DNA of 64,000 bases, from the NCBI GenBank assembly GCA_030263455.1, contig SZOZ01000002.1:372001-436000 (forward strand), given 5' to 3'. The DNA comes from Synechococcales cyanobacterium CNB. GTDB taxonomy: Bacteria; Planctomycetota; Phycisphaerae; Phycisphaerales; UBA1924. This document shows, piece after piece, positions 43,028 through 51,384 of the stretch. The translations under genes were made by a program, and so were the position numbers. Numbering within the stretch: the first letter of the stretch is position 1; each line of letters begins with the position of its first letter. The notes beneath the pieces were generated by a model that did not search any database, was not told the origin of the DNA, and saw only the letters and a list, made by a program, of their open reading frames with translations.

Positions 43028-44338
43028 TTACGCCCCCGACGCCCGGCTCGCTCGGCCGTGCTCGTCCACCCCTGCCTTGGCCCGCAGGAACTTGGCCACC
43101 TTCTCCACGCACCCCCGCAGGTGCTCGTCGCCCGGGCGCTGGTAGCCCTCGGTGACGTCGTCGCTCGGCAGCGTGTGGTTGACGAGGATCTTGCGCTCGA
43201 ACATCCCGACGCCCGCCTCCAGGCAGGCGGTGACGAACGTGTCGCGCAGCCGGTGCGGCGAGGGCAGGTACCCCTTCTTCACGGGCCGCCCGTCCACCCG
43301 CAGCACCCGCCCGTCCGGCCCCTTCGCGTATCGCTGCTCCTTGGCCTCGGCCACCGGCACGACGTTGCCCTCGCGGTCGCGCGTCGGGAACACCCAGCCG
43401 CCGTCGTCGCCGAAGCGCACCGAGTTGTCCATCTTGCGCCGGGCGAGCATCGCCAGCAGGAACCGGCAGAGCGGCACCGTGAACGCGCGGTCTTCGCCGC
43501 CCTTTGGCTTGGGCCGGTGCACGGTCCCGCGGTCGAAGTCCACGTGCTCCCAGCGGACGGTGCGGGCGTCGGCGCTGCGCAGCCCGGTGAACAGCAGGAA
43601 CAGGTTCAGGTCGCGGCGCACCGGATTCTCGATCGCGTGCACCTTCTCCCACCACCCGGGCAGCTCGCCCCACGGGATCGGCGAGCGCTTGCGCCGCTGC
43701 TTGTTGAACGTGACGCCCTCCACTGGGTGCGGCGGGAGCTCGGCGTAGAGCTTCCTCGCGCTGTTCCAGCAGGCCCGCATCATGCGCAGCGCGCGGTTCG
43801 CCGACACTGGCCCGTGGTCGGTCGTGATCTTCCGGTGGCGCTCCACGCAGTCCTTGCGGGTGATGGTGACGAGCGGCCGCGGCAGCCAGTCGTCCAGGTA
43901 CCGCCGGATCTCCGAGCGGATCTGGCCCATTGACAGTTCCGCGCAGTCCTTCGCGCGCATGTTGGCGACGTGCTCCTCCACCGCCTGCGCCAGCGTGTAC
44001 GACAGCCACTCCTCGCGGCGGCGCTCCTCGGCCCGCTCCCGCTCCCGGGCGTTGGGGTCCACGCCCCGGTCCATCTCGACGACCAGCTCCCGCGCCCGCT
44101 TCCTCGCCTGCTCGGCGGTCCACGTCGGGTAGCGCCCGATCGTGACCCGCACCGACCGCCCGGCGACGTCCTTCTGCACGACGAAGGTGCGGGTGCGGGC
44201 ACCGACGACCAGCCCGAAGCCGGGCAGGTCCGTGTCCCAGTAGATGCGCTGCGTGACGGGCCTCCCGCTGGCCGTGACCTCGCCCGCGGGCGGCGGGCAG
44301 CTGCGCTCGATGGCGCTCCCGGTGAGCTTGACCTTCAT
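43028..44338 (-). CDS. int: Tyrosine recombinase (integrase) targeting tRNA-Arg(CCT)
   Basis: A 436-residue phage-type integrase. An N-terminal DUF4102-like arm-binding domain (YWDTDLPGFGLVVGARTRTF, then RVTIGRYPTWTAEQARKRA) is followed by a SAM-like core-binding domain and the catalytic domain. The catalytic residues are Arg in LFTGLRSADARTV, Lys in RPKPKGGEDRAFTVP, the HxxR in SPHRLRDTFVT, His in LVNHTLPS and Tyr in VTEGYQRPG. A strong AGGAGG precedes the ATG. It lies beside attR, transcribed inward from the split tRNA, and the intron-bearing tRNA follows 15 bp after its stop. The host tRNA promoter therefore probably reads through it after integration. Confidence 0.95.
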   Translation of the reverse strand: MKVKLTGSAIERSCPPPAGEVTASGRPVTQRIYWDTDLPGFGLVVGARTRTFVVQKDVAGRSVRVTIGRYPTWTAEQARKRARELVVEMDRGVDPNARERERAEERRREEWLSYTLAQAVEEHVANMRAKDCAELSMGQIRSEIRRYLDDWLPRPLVTITRKDCVERHRKITTDHGPVSANRALRMMRACWNSARKLYAELPPHPVEGVTFNKQRRKRSPIPWGELPGWWEKVHAIENPVRRDLNLFLLFTGLRSADARTVRWEHVDFDRGTVHRPKPKGGEDRAFTVPLCRFLLAMLARRKMDNSVRFGDDGGWVFPTRDREGNVVPVAEAKEQRYAKGPDGRVLRVDGRPVKKGYLPSPHRLRDTFVTACLEAGVGMFERKILVNHTLPSDDVTEGYQRPGDEHLRGCVEKVAKFLRAKAGVDEHGRASRASGA

Positions 44339-44360
44339 GGCGACCGACCTCCTGTTCTAA

Positions 44361-44376
44361 CAAGGCAGTAACAAGG
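44361..44376 (+). repeat. Arm-type repeat, copy 3
   Basis: CAAGGCAGTAACAAGG, one mismatch from the 16-mer at 29569-29584, lies in the leader of the integrase gene. Binding there could both form the integration complex and repress int. Confidence 0.55.
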
Positions 44377-44411
44377 TCGGCCCGTAAAAGAGGTCGCTAC
44401 AGGCGTAAAGC

Positions 44412-44438
44412 GCAAACCCCGGAAAACACGGCGTTTGC
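44412..44438. promoter_or_regulatory. Inverted repeat in the integrase leader
   Basis: GCAAAC (44412-44417) and GTTTGC (44433-44438) with extended partial pairing lie between the tRNA fragment and int. It may be an operator or an attenuator that decides how much of the tRNA transcript continues into int. Confidence 0.35.
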
Positions 44439-44483
44439 CGCCCCTGTAAAAGGGCGCGGGGTCCGCCGAAAGCCGGTGCTGTG

Positions 44484-44495
44484 CGTTTAGGAAAC
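44484..44495. repeat. Attachment core, right end
   Basis: The same 12-mer as at 29494-29505 (CGTTTAGGAAAC). It covers the anticodon loop and the adjacent stem bases of the tRNA 5' fragment. Confidence 0.9.
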
Positions 44496-44525
44496 GACTG
44501 CTCTATCCTGCTGAGCTACCCGAGC
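44484..44525 (-). pseudogene. 5' fragment of the chromosomal tRNA-Arg(CCT), cut by integration
   Basis: Read on the minus strand: acceptor GCTCGGG, TA, D-arm GCTC-AGCAGGATA-GAGC, A, anticodon stem GTCGT, loop TTCCTAA and three bases of the return stem. Then element sequence begins, with no T-arm or acceptor 3' strand. The missing half is at 29462-29505, 15 kb away. The last 12 bases are the attachment core shared with the left end. Confidence 0.9.
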
Positions 44526-44535
44526 ACGGGGAGAG

Positions 44536-44565
44536 TTTATGCGCTCGGGCAGTGCGGCGGTTCAG
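44536..44565 (-). promoter_or_regulatory. Candidate promoter of the broken tRNA-Arg, now reading into int
   Basis: On the minus strand CTGAAC (44565-44560) and CATAAA (44541-44536) are spaced by 18 bp and end 10 bp before the tRNA 5' end. CTGAAC overlaps the stop codon of the msr gene. After integration transcription from here would cross the tRNA fragment and enter int and the intron-bearing tRNA. The boxes are imperfect. Confidence 0.4.
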
Positions 44566-45635
44566 TCTTCGGGGAGCGCGCAGGAGCCGCCGTGCTTGAG
44601 GTGGTAGTCCTGGTGGTCGTCCTCCGCCTCCCAGAACTTCGTGGCGGGCACGATCTGCGTGACGATGCGGCGGTCGCGGTACTTGTCGGTCCGCTGGAGG
44701 GCTTCGACGAAGGCGCGGGCCTCGGCGAGCTGGCGCTCGTCCGCCGCGAAGATCGCGGAGCGATACTGCGTGCCGACGTCGGGGCCTTGGCGGTTGAGCG
44801 TGGTGGGGTTGTGGAACTTGAAGAACCACCCGAGGAGGTCGCGGTAGGCGACGCGGGCGGGATCGAAGACGACGCGGACGGATTCGGCGTGGCCGGTGTT
44901 GCCCGTGCAGACTTGTTTGTAGGTGGGGTTGTCGACGTGGCCGCCTTGGTAGCCGCTGACCGCGTCGATGACGCCGGGAATCTGCTGGAAGCGGTCCTCA
45001 ACCCCCCAGAAGCAACCGCCGGCGAAGTAGGCGGTCTCGGTGGGGACGGGGCGCGCGGCGGGGGGGAGTTCGTCGCCCTTCTCGTGGAACTCGAGCGACG
45101 CGGAGTTGAGGCAGAAGCGCAGGCCCGTGGGTGTCTGCGGGGCATCGTCGAAGACGTGGCCGAGGTGGCCTCCGCAGCGCGCGCAGAGAATCTCAACGCG
45201 GACCATGCCGTGCGAGGCATCGCGCTCGGTGGCGACGTGGTCCGGATCGACGGGCTTGAAGAAGGACGGCCAGCCGGTGCCGCTGTTGAACTTCGCATCG
45301 GAGGCGAAGAGCGGGAGCGAACAGAGCCGGCAGAGATACACGCCTTCCTTCTTGTTGTCGAGGAGGTTCCCGCAGAAGGCCGGCTCGGTGCCCTTGCGGA
45401 GGATGATGCGCGCCTCTTCGGGCGTGAGCCGCGCCGCAAGCTCCCTGATGCGATCCGGCGTGAGCGGCGTGATATCGTGCGCGCTCTTTGAATAGCGCGG
45501 CGTGCGATCGGTGTTCATGCGGATGGCCTTGAAGTCCGGCTCGTCGTGCCGCGGCGCGGGGGGACGGGCGACGATGAGCAGCACGGGCGCGGCAGCGACA
45601 ACGGCCAGGAGGAATGCGAGGTTGAGTGTTCGCAC
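44562..45635 (-). CDS. msrAB: Membrane-anchored MsrB-MsrA fusion (methionine sulfoxide reductase)
   Basis: A 357-residue bifunctional enzyme that reduces R- and S-methionine sulfoxide. One N-terminal membrane helix (LAFLLAVVAAAPVLLIVA) suggests envelope location. MsrB comes first: zinc cysteines in YLCRLC and LCARCGGHLGH, GTGWPSF, and catalytic Cys in RFCLNSASLEF. MsrA follows with FAGGCFWGVEDRF, GYQGG and HAESVRV. I start at the GTG at 45635 because AGGAGG lies 7 bp before it; the longer frame to 45686 lacks this. B-before-A is the less frequent domain order. It lies just upstream of the split tRNA. Confidence 0.94.
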   Translation of the reverse strand: MRTLNLAFLLAVVAAAPVLLIVARPPAPRHDEPDFKAIRMNTDRTPRYSKSAHDITPLTPDRIRELAARLTPEEARIILRKGTEPAFCGNLLDNKKEGVYLCRLCSLPLFASDAKFNSGTGWPSFFKPVDPDHVATERDASHGMVRVEILCARCGGHLGHVFDDAPQTPTGLRFCLNSASLEFHEKGDELPPAARPVPTETAYFAGGCFWGVEDRFQQIPGVIDAVSGYQGGHVDNPTYKQVCTGNTGHAESVRVVFDPARVAYRDLLGWFFKFHNPTTLNRQGPDVGTQYRSAIFAADERQLAEARAFVEALQRTDKYRDRRIVTQIVPATKFWEAEDDHQDYHLKHGGSCALPED

Positions 45636-45782
45636 GTGGTCGCCTCCTGCCTGAGTGAACAAGGAAGGGCGAGAGGGAGCCTGCAACGCCCCGACCCGGG
45701 AAGGGTACGACGCGCTCGGAGAGGGGGCCCGGAAGACCCCCGCCCCGGGAAAGCGTAGGCGGCGGCGCGGGGCTCGCGCCCG

Positions 45783-47033
45783 TCAGGCCGCGTTGTACTG
45801 GCGACGCAGGGCGAGGTCAAGGTCGAACTCGGTGGCGTGGCCGGGGAAGAAGTTGTCCGCGGCGACGTCCTGGCCCTCGGCGACGGCGACGTAGAGGTCG
45901 GGTCGATCGCGGAGGTTGATGCGCTCGCCCGGCTCGTCGTCGTCGAAGTGCGTGGTGGGGTCGCCGATGGTCTGGACGACGGGCCGGCACGGGTCCAGGT
46001 GGGTCCACTCGGCGACGACGCAACGCGTCCCGTCGTTGAGCGTCACGAGCGTGCCCGGGGCATACGGCGGCACCACCGCGATGAGGGCCTGGCGCACGAC
46101 GGGGTCGATCCAGCGGGAACGCGGCGGCGCGAGCATCAGATTCAGCGCACGCACCATGGGGATCGTCGGCACTGGATTGAGTTCCGCACGCGGGGCGTGC
46201 ATCGGGTTGCGCGTGCGGTCGAAGAGATCGGCGGCGGCGAGGATGCGCGCAAAGACGTGGATGTCGTGACCGGCGACGCGGGTCTCGCGCCCGTCGAACG
46301 TGGCCCGGTCGGGGAAGCCCGTACCATCGAATCGCTGGTGGTGGTGGAGAACGGCGGCGGCGGCGGACGGCTCTATCTCTCCCTGGACCATACGGAAGCC
46401 GACATGGACGTGCTCCTGCCAGGCGGGGTCGGACTCGTCCTGCGTGCGGTTCCAGCGGTCGAGCGTGTCGTCGTCGAGCCTGAGCATGCCGATGTCGTGC
46501 AGAAGACCGGCCAGCCCGAGGCTGGAGACGTCGCGGGCGAGAACGGCGTCGATGCGCGATCGCTCGCGCATGAGATAGGACTCGAGTTTGATGCCCATGA
46601 GCAGCGCGAGGAGACAGACGTTCCCCGCGTGGCGGATGGGAGGGGGGCCGGCAGAGCCGAGTTCGTGCATGAAGAGCCGCGCACGCGGGCTTTCGAGCAG
46701 GCGCTCGAGCAGGGCCTGCACCGCGCGCCGATAGGCGGGGTATTCGAGCCGCGCGTGCTTGTGCTCGCGCGCGGCCTCGAAAACGGGGGCGACCGCTGTC
46801 GTCACCTCGTGCCCCGCTTGGATCAGCATGGGGCTGACGTGCTCGGCGAGGAAGTCGAGGTTCGGGTACGTGATCCAGATCTCGCGGAGGTGGAGCTCGC
46901 GCAGACGCTCGATGACGTGCGACTCGAGAACGACGCCCGCGCGCAGCAGCGCGCTCTCCTGGCGCTTGGGGTGGTAGACGGGCAGGGCGAGTTCCATACC
47001 CGGCCTGGCGAGTGCGATGGGGACTCTCAGCAT
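45783..47033 (-). CDS. HD-GYP domain protein (putative cyclic-di-GMP phosphodiesterase)
   Basis: A 416-residue protein. The N-terminal region (LRVPIALARPGMELALPVYH ... AGVVLESHVIERLRELHLRE) resembles the DUF3391-like leader of HD-GYP proteins. The HD pair is in LAGLLHDIGMLRL, and the GYP motif appears as HHHQRFDGTGFPD, with Phe in place of Tyr. The C-terminal extension (GTLVTLNDGTRCVVAEWTHL) is a small beta domain. It probably hydrolyses c-di-GMP and so connects to the sessile/motile switch; catalytic residues look intact. Confidence 0.87.
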   Translation of the reverse strand: MLRVPIALARPGMELALPVYHPKRQESALLRAGVVLESHVIERLRELHLREIWITYPNLDFLAEHVSPMLIQAGHEVTTAVAPVFEAAREHKHARLEYPAYRRAVQALLERLLESPRARLFMHELGSAGPPPIRHAGNVCLLALLMGIKLESYLMRERSRIDAVLARDVSSLGLAGLLHDIGMLRLDDDTLDRWNRTQDESDPAWQEHVHVGFRMVQGEIEPSAAAAVLHHHQRFDGTGFPDRATFDGRETRVAGHDIHVFARILAAADLFDRTRNPMHAPRAELNPVPTIPMVRALNLMLAPPRSRWIDPVVRQALIAVVPPYAPGTLVTLNDGTRCVVAEWTHLDPCRPVVQTIGDPTTHFDDDEPGERINLRDRPDLYVAVAEGQDVAADNFFPGHATEFDLDLALRRQYNAA

Positions 47034-47207
47034 GCGCGTGCCGCTCCGTTCAGAGCATCGGTTGTCGGGCGGGGCACGGCGAGCGGGATTCCGGGACCGT
47101 GAGGGGAATCCGGGTCTTCGCGGGGTCGCGAGCGGGAGCGTTTGCCCGGGGTCGCGCGCGACGCGGTTATTGGGACCTCCGCAGGACGGGCCGACCGCTC
47201 GCGAACC

Positions 47208-50200
47208 TCACTCGGCGGCTCTGCGCAGGCGGTCGAGGCGGTCAGGGGGCGTGTCATCCCTGGCGAAGCGCACGATCGCAGCCTCGAGATTCCCCGCAAG
47301 GTGTGCGTCGTGGTAGCGGAGGTTCCAGAGTTCCGCGTTACCGGCGCTCGTCGCGCAGGCGAGGGAGAGACCGTCGGGGCTGAAGGCGACGCCGGGAATC
47401 GGCCCGGAGTCGGATTCGAGGCTGGCGAGGAGGCGCGCGGAGCGGGTGTCCCACAACTTCACGGTGCCGTCGTCGCCACCGGAGGCGAGGGTCCGGCCGT
47501 CGGGGCTGAACGCGAGTCCCGCGACGACGAGGTGGTGTCGAGCCGCGCCGATGGTCCGTTCGCCCGCGGCGAGGTCGAAGAACTCGACCGTCGCGCCGAA
47601 GGTTCCGGCGGCGAGGGTTCTTCCGTCGGGCGTAATGGCGACGGACCATGGGGTGCTCGTGGTTCGGAGCACGTCGAGGCGTTCGAGCGTGTCGGCGTCC
47701 CAGACGATGATGCCGTCGGTCGCGCCGGAGGTGAAGAGCCGCGTGCCGTCCGGTGAGTAGACGACGCCTCTCGGGAGCGCGGCGAGTCCCGAAGCGAGCG
47801 CACTCGTGGTTGCGGTGTCGATGTCATAGACGGCGACGGTCATGTCGGCATTGACAGCGGCGATGCGGCGCCCGTCCGGGCTGAAGGCGAGGGCGTAGAC
47901 CTCGCCGCGGGCCGGGCCGAGCGTGGATCGGAGTTCCCCGGACTCGGCGTCGAGCAGGAGCACGCGGCCGTCGCTGCATCCGACGGCAATGGAAGAGCCG
48001 TCGGGGCTGAACCGAGTGATTCGCGCGCGATACGCCGGGGAGAGGTCCGCAGTCCAGAGGAGTTCGCCTTCGCGGAGGTTCCAGAGCCGCACGGCGCGGT
48101 CTCCGCCCCCGGTGACGAGCCGAGAACCGTCTTGGCTGTAGTCGACGCCGAAGACCCAGGTCCGGTGGGCGTGGATGTCCCGCCGCGCTGGCCATGGCCT
48201 CGACTCCCAGAGACGGATCCAGCCGTCCAGCTCGACGGTGACGAACCGATCGCCGACCCAGTCGCCGCGATGGATGGAACCGACAGGAAAGGCGAGGATG
48301 GAGCGCCGCTCGTCGTCGAGCTCCTGGACCGTGGCGTTGAGGTAGCGGACGGCCAGGAGCGTCCGCTGGTCCGCGTGGAGCGCGACGGACCGGACGTCGG
48401 TGGTGCCGAAGGCGGTGCGCGGGGGCGTTCGGCCCGTGATGTCCCAGCGGATGGCGGCGCGATTGCTCGCGCCGGAGTAGAGGACAGCCCCGTCGGCGGA
48501 GAAGCAGAGGGAACGGATGGAGCCGTCGCTGGTGCCGAGGAGCCTGCCCTGCGGCTGCTCGCCGTCCACGGTCCAGAGCATGACCGCTCCGTCGCGTCCG
48601 CCGGAGGCAATGGCACCGGAAGCGGGATCGAAGGCGAGAGCATCGACGGCAGCTTCGCCCGATTTCCATGCGGCGAGTTGCGCGCCATCGGTCGTTGATC
48701 GGAGCACGACCGACCCGTCGTTCGAGGCGACGGCGAGGCGGGCGCGGACAGGGTCGGCGGCTGCGGCCGTGACGGGCCGTTCGTGGGCACGCCACTCGGC
48801 AACGCGCGCGATCGCACCATCCGCATCGATGCCCCACTGCCGCACCGTGCCGTCGGCGTGGGCCGTGATGACGGCGTGATCGTCCATCCAGCGGACAGCG
48901 ACGACAGCGGCGGCACGCGACGGCTCGTCGAGCGAGACCGCAGCTAGCGTGGCGCCGGAACGCGGGTCAAGGACCGTAATCCCGCCAAGACCAGACGCCA
49001 CAACAATGCGCGTGGCGTCCGGACTCGCCGCAACGGCGGTCGCGGACGTTCCGACGCGGGTGGTCCACAGGCACGGGAACCGCGCGTAGAGCTCCCAGAG
49101 CGCCCAGCGCGCGGGCCGTGAATCCGGGTCCGCGAGGTACTCCGGCCAGAGGAAGCTTTCCGCGCCTGGGCCGTTGAGGGCCACGCCTTCGGCCCGTCCG
49201 CGCTCGATCAAACCCGCATGGAGTTGTTCCCGAAGGCGCTCGTTGAGCTGGTGCGCGAGCCGGCGTTGCTCCTCGGCGGCGGCACGCGCGTTCGCCTCCT
49301 CGCGGCGAGCGGCGGCCTCGCTGATCGCGAGCGCGTGGTTGTTGGCCGACTGGATCGAGGAGTGCACCGCGAAGACGGCAAGGGCCAGCGCGATGATGAC
49401 GCCAGCCGCCAGCGCCCCGCGGTATCGTCGCAGGGAGCGACGCAGGAGTTCGGCGGCCGATGACTCGCGCGCGGCGATGGGCTGTCCCGCCAGGTGACGG
49501 CGGATGTCCTCGGCCAGTTCCGCAGCAGACTGGTACCGGCGAGCTTTGTCCTTCGCCATGGCCTTGGCGACGATGGTCTCGACGTCGCCGCGCAGCGTGC
49601 GGTCGATCGCGCTCAGCCGCGTCGGCGGGTCATCGCGGATGATGCGAGCGGCCTCGGGGATGGACCGCGAGCGAAGGTCGAACGGGAGTTTTCCCGCCAG
49701 GAGCTCAAAGGCGATCACCCCGAGCGCGTACACGTCGGACCGGTTGTCGATCTCCGAGGGATCGGCGGCAATCTGCTCCGGACTCATGTACGGCAGGGTG
49801 CCGATCAGCTGCCCGACGCTCGTGCGGAGCGTCGTCACCTGAAGATCGGCGTCCATGGCGCGGGCGACGCCGAAGTCGAGAATCTTGGGCTGCCCGTGCG
49901 CATCGACGAGGATGTTCGACGGCTTGAGGTCTCGGTGGATCACGCCGCGCTGGTGGGCGTGGTGGATGGCATCGCAGACGCGGGCGAGCAGTTCGAGACG
50001 TTCGGCGGTGGTGAGCCGTCTGGCCTCGACGAAGTCTGTGATCGGGGGCCCCTCGACGAGTTCCATGGCGATGAACGGCTGCGAGCCGACGTCGGTCTCG
50101 GCGATGCCCGCCTCGTAGATCTGCGCGATCCCGGCGTGGTGCATCCTGCCGAGGATTTCGGCCTCGTGCTCGAACCGCCGGAGCAGGGAGGGCGAGGCGA

Positions 50201-50570
50201 CCGCGCCGCGGATGATCTTGAGGGCGACGGTTCGTCGCGGCCGTTCCTGCTCCGCGAGGTAGACCACGCCCATGCCGCCCGCGCCGAGAAATCGGACGAC
50301 CTTGTAGGAACCGATCCGTTTGTCCGCCGGGAGCGCGGTCTCGAAACGGACAGGCTCGTTGTTGAACGTCGCCCCGATGGGCGCCGCGACCGGGGGCACG
50401 TCCAACATGCCGATGGAGCCGGAGGCATGGCCAAGGAGCGACTCGACCTCGCGCCGGAGTTCGTCGTCGTGGGCGCACCGTTCGGCAAGGAAGGCTGAGC
50501 GGCGATCGCCCGGCACTTCCATGGCCGCGATGAACAGCGATTCAACCTCTCGCAGCCGATCCTGGTTCAT
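47208..50570 (-). CDS. Ser/Thr protein kinase with C-terminal WD40 propeller repeats
   Basis: A 1120-residue protein. After a short N-terminal helical region comes a protein kinase domain (about 85-360): GAGGMGVVYLAEQ, VALKIIRG, the catalytic loop HRDLKPSNILV, DFGVA and YMSPEQIAADPSE. A membrane helix (about 388-405) and a short coiled coil follow, then about a dozen WD40-type repeats to the end (for example SRLVTGGGDRAVRLWNL, ASGGDDGTVKLWD). All catalytic motifs are present. It is preceded by an ECF sigma gene 9 bp upstream, a standard planctomycete pair in which the kinase is thought to act on, or respond together with, the sigma factor. Confidence 0.94.
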   Translation of the reverse strand: MNQDRLREVESLFIAAMEVPGDRRSAFLAERCAHDDELRREVESLLGHASGSIGMLDVPPVAAPIGATFNNEPVRFETALPADKRIGSYKVVRFLGAGGMGVVYLAEQERPRRTVALKIIRGAVASPSLLRRFEHEAEILGRMHHAGIAQIYEAGIAETDVGSQPFIAMELVEGPPITDFVEARRLTTAERLELLARVCDAIHHAHQRGVIHRDLKPSNILVDAHGQPKILDFGVARAMDADLQVTTLRTSVGQLIGTLPYMSPEQIAADPSEIDNRSDVYALGVIAFELLAGKLPFDLRSRSIPEAARIIRDDPPTRLSAIDRTLRGDVETIVAKAMAKDKARRYQSAAELAEDIRRHLAGQPIAARESSAAELLRRSLRRYRGALAAGVIIALALAVFAVHSSIQSANNHALAISEAAARREEANARAAAEEQRRLAHQLNERLREQLHAGLIERGRAEGVALNGPGAESFLWPEYLADPDSRPARWALWELYARFPCLWTTRVGTSATAVAASPDATRIVVASGLGGITVLDPRSGATLAAVSLDEPSRAAAVVAVRWMDDHAVITAHADGTVRQWGIDADGAIARVAEWRAHERPVTAAAADPVRARLAVASNDGSVVLRSTTDGAQLAAWKSGEAAVDALAFDPASGAIASGGRDGAVMLWTVDGEQPQGRLLGTSDGSIRSLCFSADGAVLYSGASNRAAIRWDITGRTPPRTAFGTTDVRSVALHADQRTLLAVRYLNATVQELDDERRSILAFPVGSIHRGDWVGDRFVTVELDGWIRLWESRPWPARRDIHAHRTWVFGVDYSQDGSRLVTGGGDRAVRLWNLREGELLWTADLSPAYRARITRFSPDGSSIAVGCSDGRVLLLDAESGELRSTLGPARGEVYALAFSPDGRRIAAVNADMTVAVYDIDTATTSALASGLAALPRGVVYSPDGTRLFTSGATDGIIVWDADTLERLDVLRTTSTPWSVAITPDGRTLAAGTFGATVEFFDLAAGERTIGAARHHLVVAGLAFSPDGRTLASGGDDGTVKLWDTRSARLLASLESDSGPIPGVAFSPDGLSLACATSAGNAELWNLRYHDAHLAGNLEAAIVRFARDDTPPDRLDRLRRAAE

Positions 50571-50579
50571 GCGCCAACG

Positions 50580-51209
50580 CTACTCCGTCTCGTCGTGCGC
50601 CGACTCCGTCAAGGCTCGGTGGAGCCACGCGCGGGAAAACGCCCAGTCGGCCTTGACGGTCGCCGGGGCCACCTCCAGCGCCGCCGCCGTCTCCTCGATC
50701 GACAACCCCGCGAAGTAGCGCAGCATCACCACGCGGGCCTTGCGGCTGTCGATCGCCGCGAGACGCTCGAGCGCCTCGTCGAGCGCGAGCAGGTCATCCG
50801 GCGGAGGTTCGGCGACCATCGCGTGGTCGGTCAACTCGACCCGCTTGCGCCCGCCCCCGTGCTTGAGCCGTTTTCGGTGGCGTGCGCGCTCGACGAGGAT
50901 GCGCCTCATGGCGAGCGCCGCGGCGCCGAAGAAGTGGCCGCGGCTGTTCCACTGGAGTTCGGCGTCGCCCACGAGGCGGAGGTACGCCTCGTGCACCAGC
51001 GCGGTGGGCTGAAGCGTCTGCCCGGGCGCCTCGGCCCCAAGCCGCGCGCGAGCCAGCCGGCGCAACTCCTCGTACACCAGCGGCAGCAACTCCGCCGATG
51101 CCCTCGGGTCGCCCTCGCTTGCCGCGTTCAGCAGCAGCGTGACCTCATGCGGGGACCTGGCCGGCGGGGTCGGCGCAGCGGGCGGCGGTGGGTTGTGGTC
51201 TCGCTCCAC
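50580..51209 (-). CDS. ECF sigma factor of the planctomycete/ECF-SigG type
   Basis: A 209-residue sigma factor. Region 2 shows LLPLVYEELRRLARARLGAE and ALVHEAYLRLVG, then GHFFGAAALAMRRILVERAR; region 4 ends with AGLSIEETAAALEVAPATVK. This is the TIGR02999-like family. The start is chosen at the GTG at 51209, which has GAGAGGAAG before it; a longer frame to 51398 overlaps the promoter side of the divergent gene. It is 9 bp upstream of the kinase-WD40 gene and in the same operon. Confidence 0.9.
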   Translation of the reverse strand: MERDHNPPPPAAPTPPARSPHEVTLLLNAASEGDPRASAELLPLVYEELRRLARARLGAEAPGQTLQPTALVHEAYLRLVGDAELQWNSRGHFFGAAALAMRRILVERARHRKRLKHGGGRKRVELTDHAMVAEPPPDDLLALDEALERLAAIDSRKARVVMLRYFAGLSIEETAAALEVAPATVKADWAFSRAWLHRALTESAHDETE

Positions 51210-51384
51210 GGCTTCCTCTCGGCAACCCCGGGAACGGTCCCGGCTGCCGCCATTCTCCGCGGCTACCCACCCCCGAGCAACACCCTCGGACATTTCTCCC
51301 CGGACGCCAGCCTCCCGGCGGTTCCGCGTCGCACTGCTCAGCGACCGTGGAACCAGGCACACACCCCTCACAGGAGCACATGAC

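Larger units (their letters stand above)
29494..44495. mobile_element. Integrative element (phage-satellite-like) inserted in tRNA-Arg(CCT)
   Basis: The element is bounded by 12-bp direct repeats (CGTTTAGGAAAC at 29494-29505 and 44484-44495, 14,990 bp apart), each lying in one half of a split tRNA-Arg(CCT). Inside are a tyrosine integrase at one end, an HTH excisionase/AlpA-like protein, a primase-helicase, an inverted iteron array, a terminase-small-subunit-like gene, small unknown genes, a methyltransferase plus GHKL-ATPase/nuclease pair, and an intron-bearing tRNA-Arg(CCT). No capsid, portal, tail or conjugation genes are seen. The gene set (int, alpA, pri-rep, terS) is that of phage-inducible chromosomal islands; the satellite label is inference. 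Confidence 0.9.

Noticed and set aside
42755-43933. Plus-strand open frame across the intron and integrase
   Set aside because: It is antisense to the integrase and to the intron-bearing tRNA, both strongly supported.
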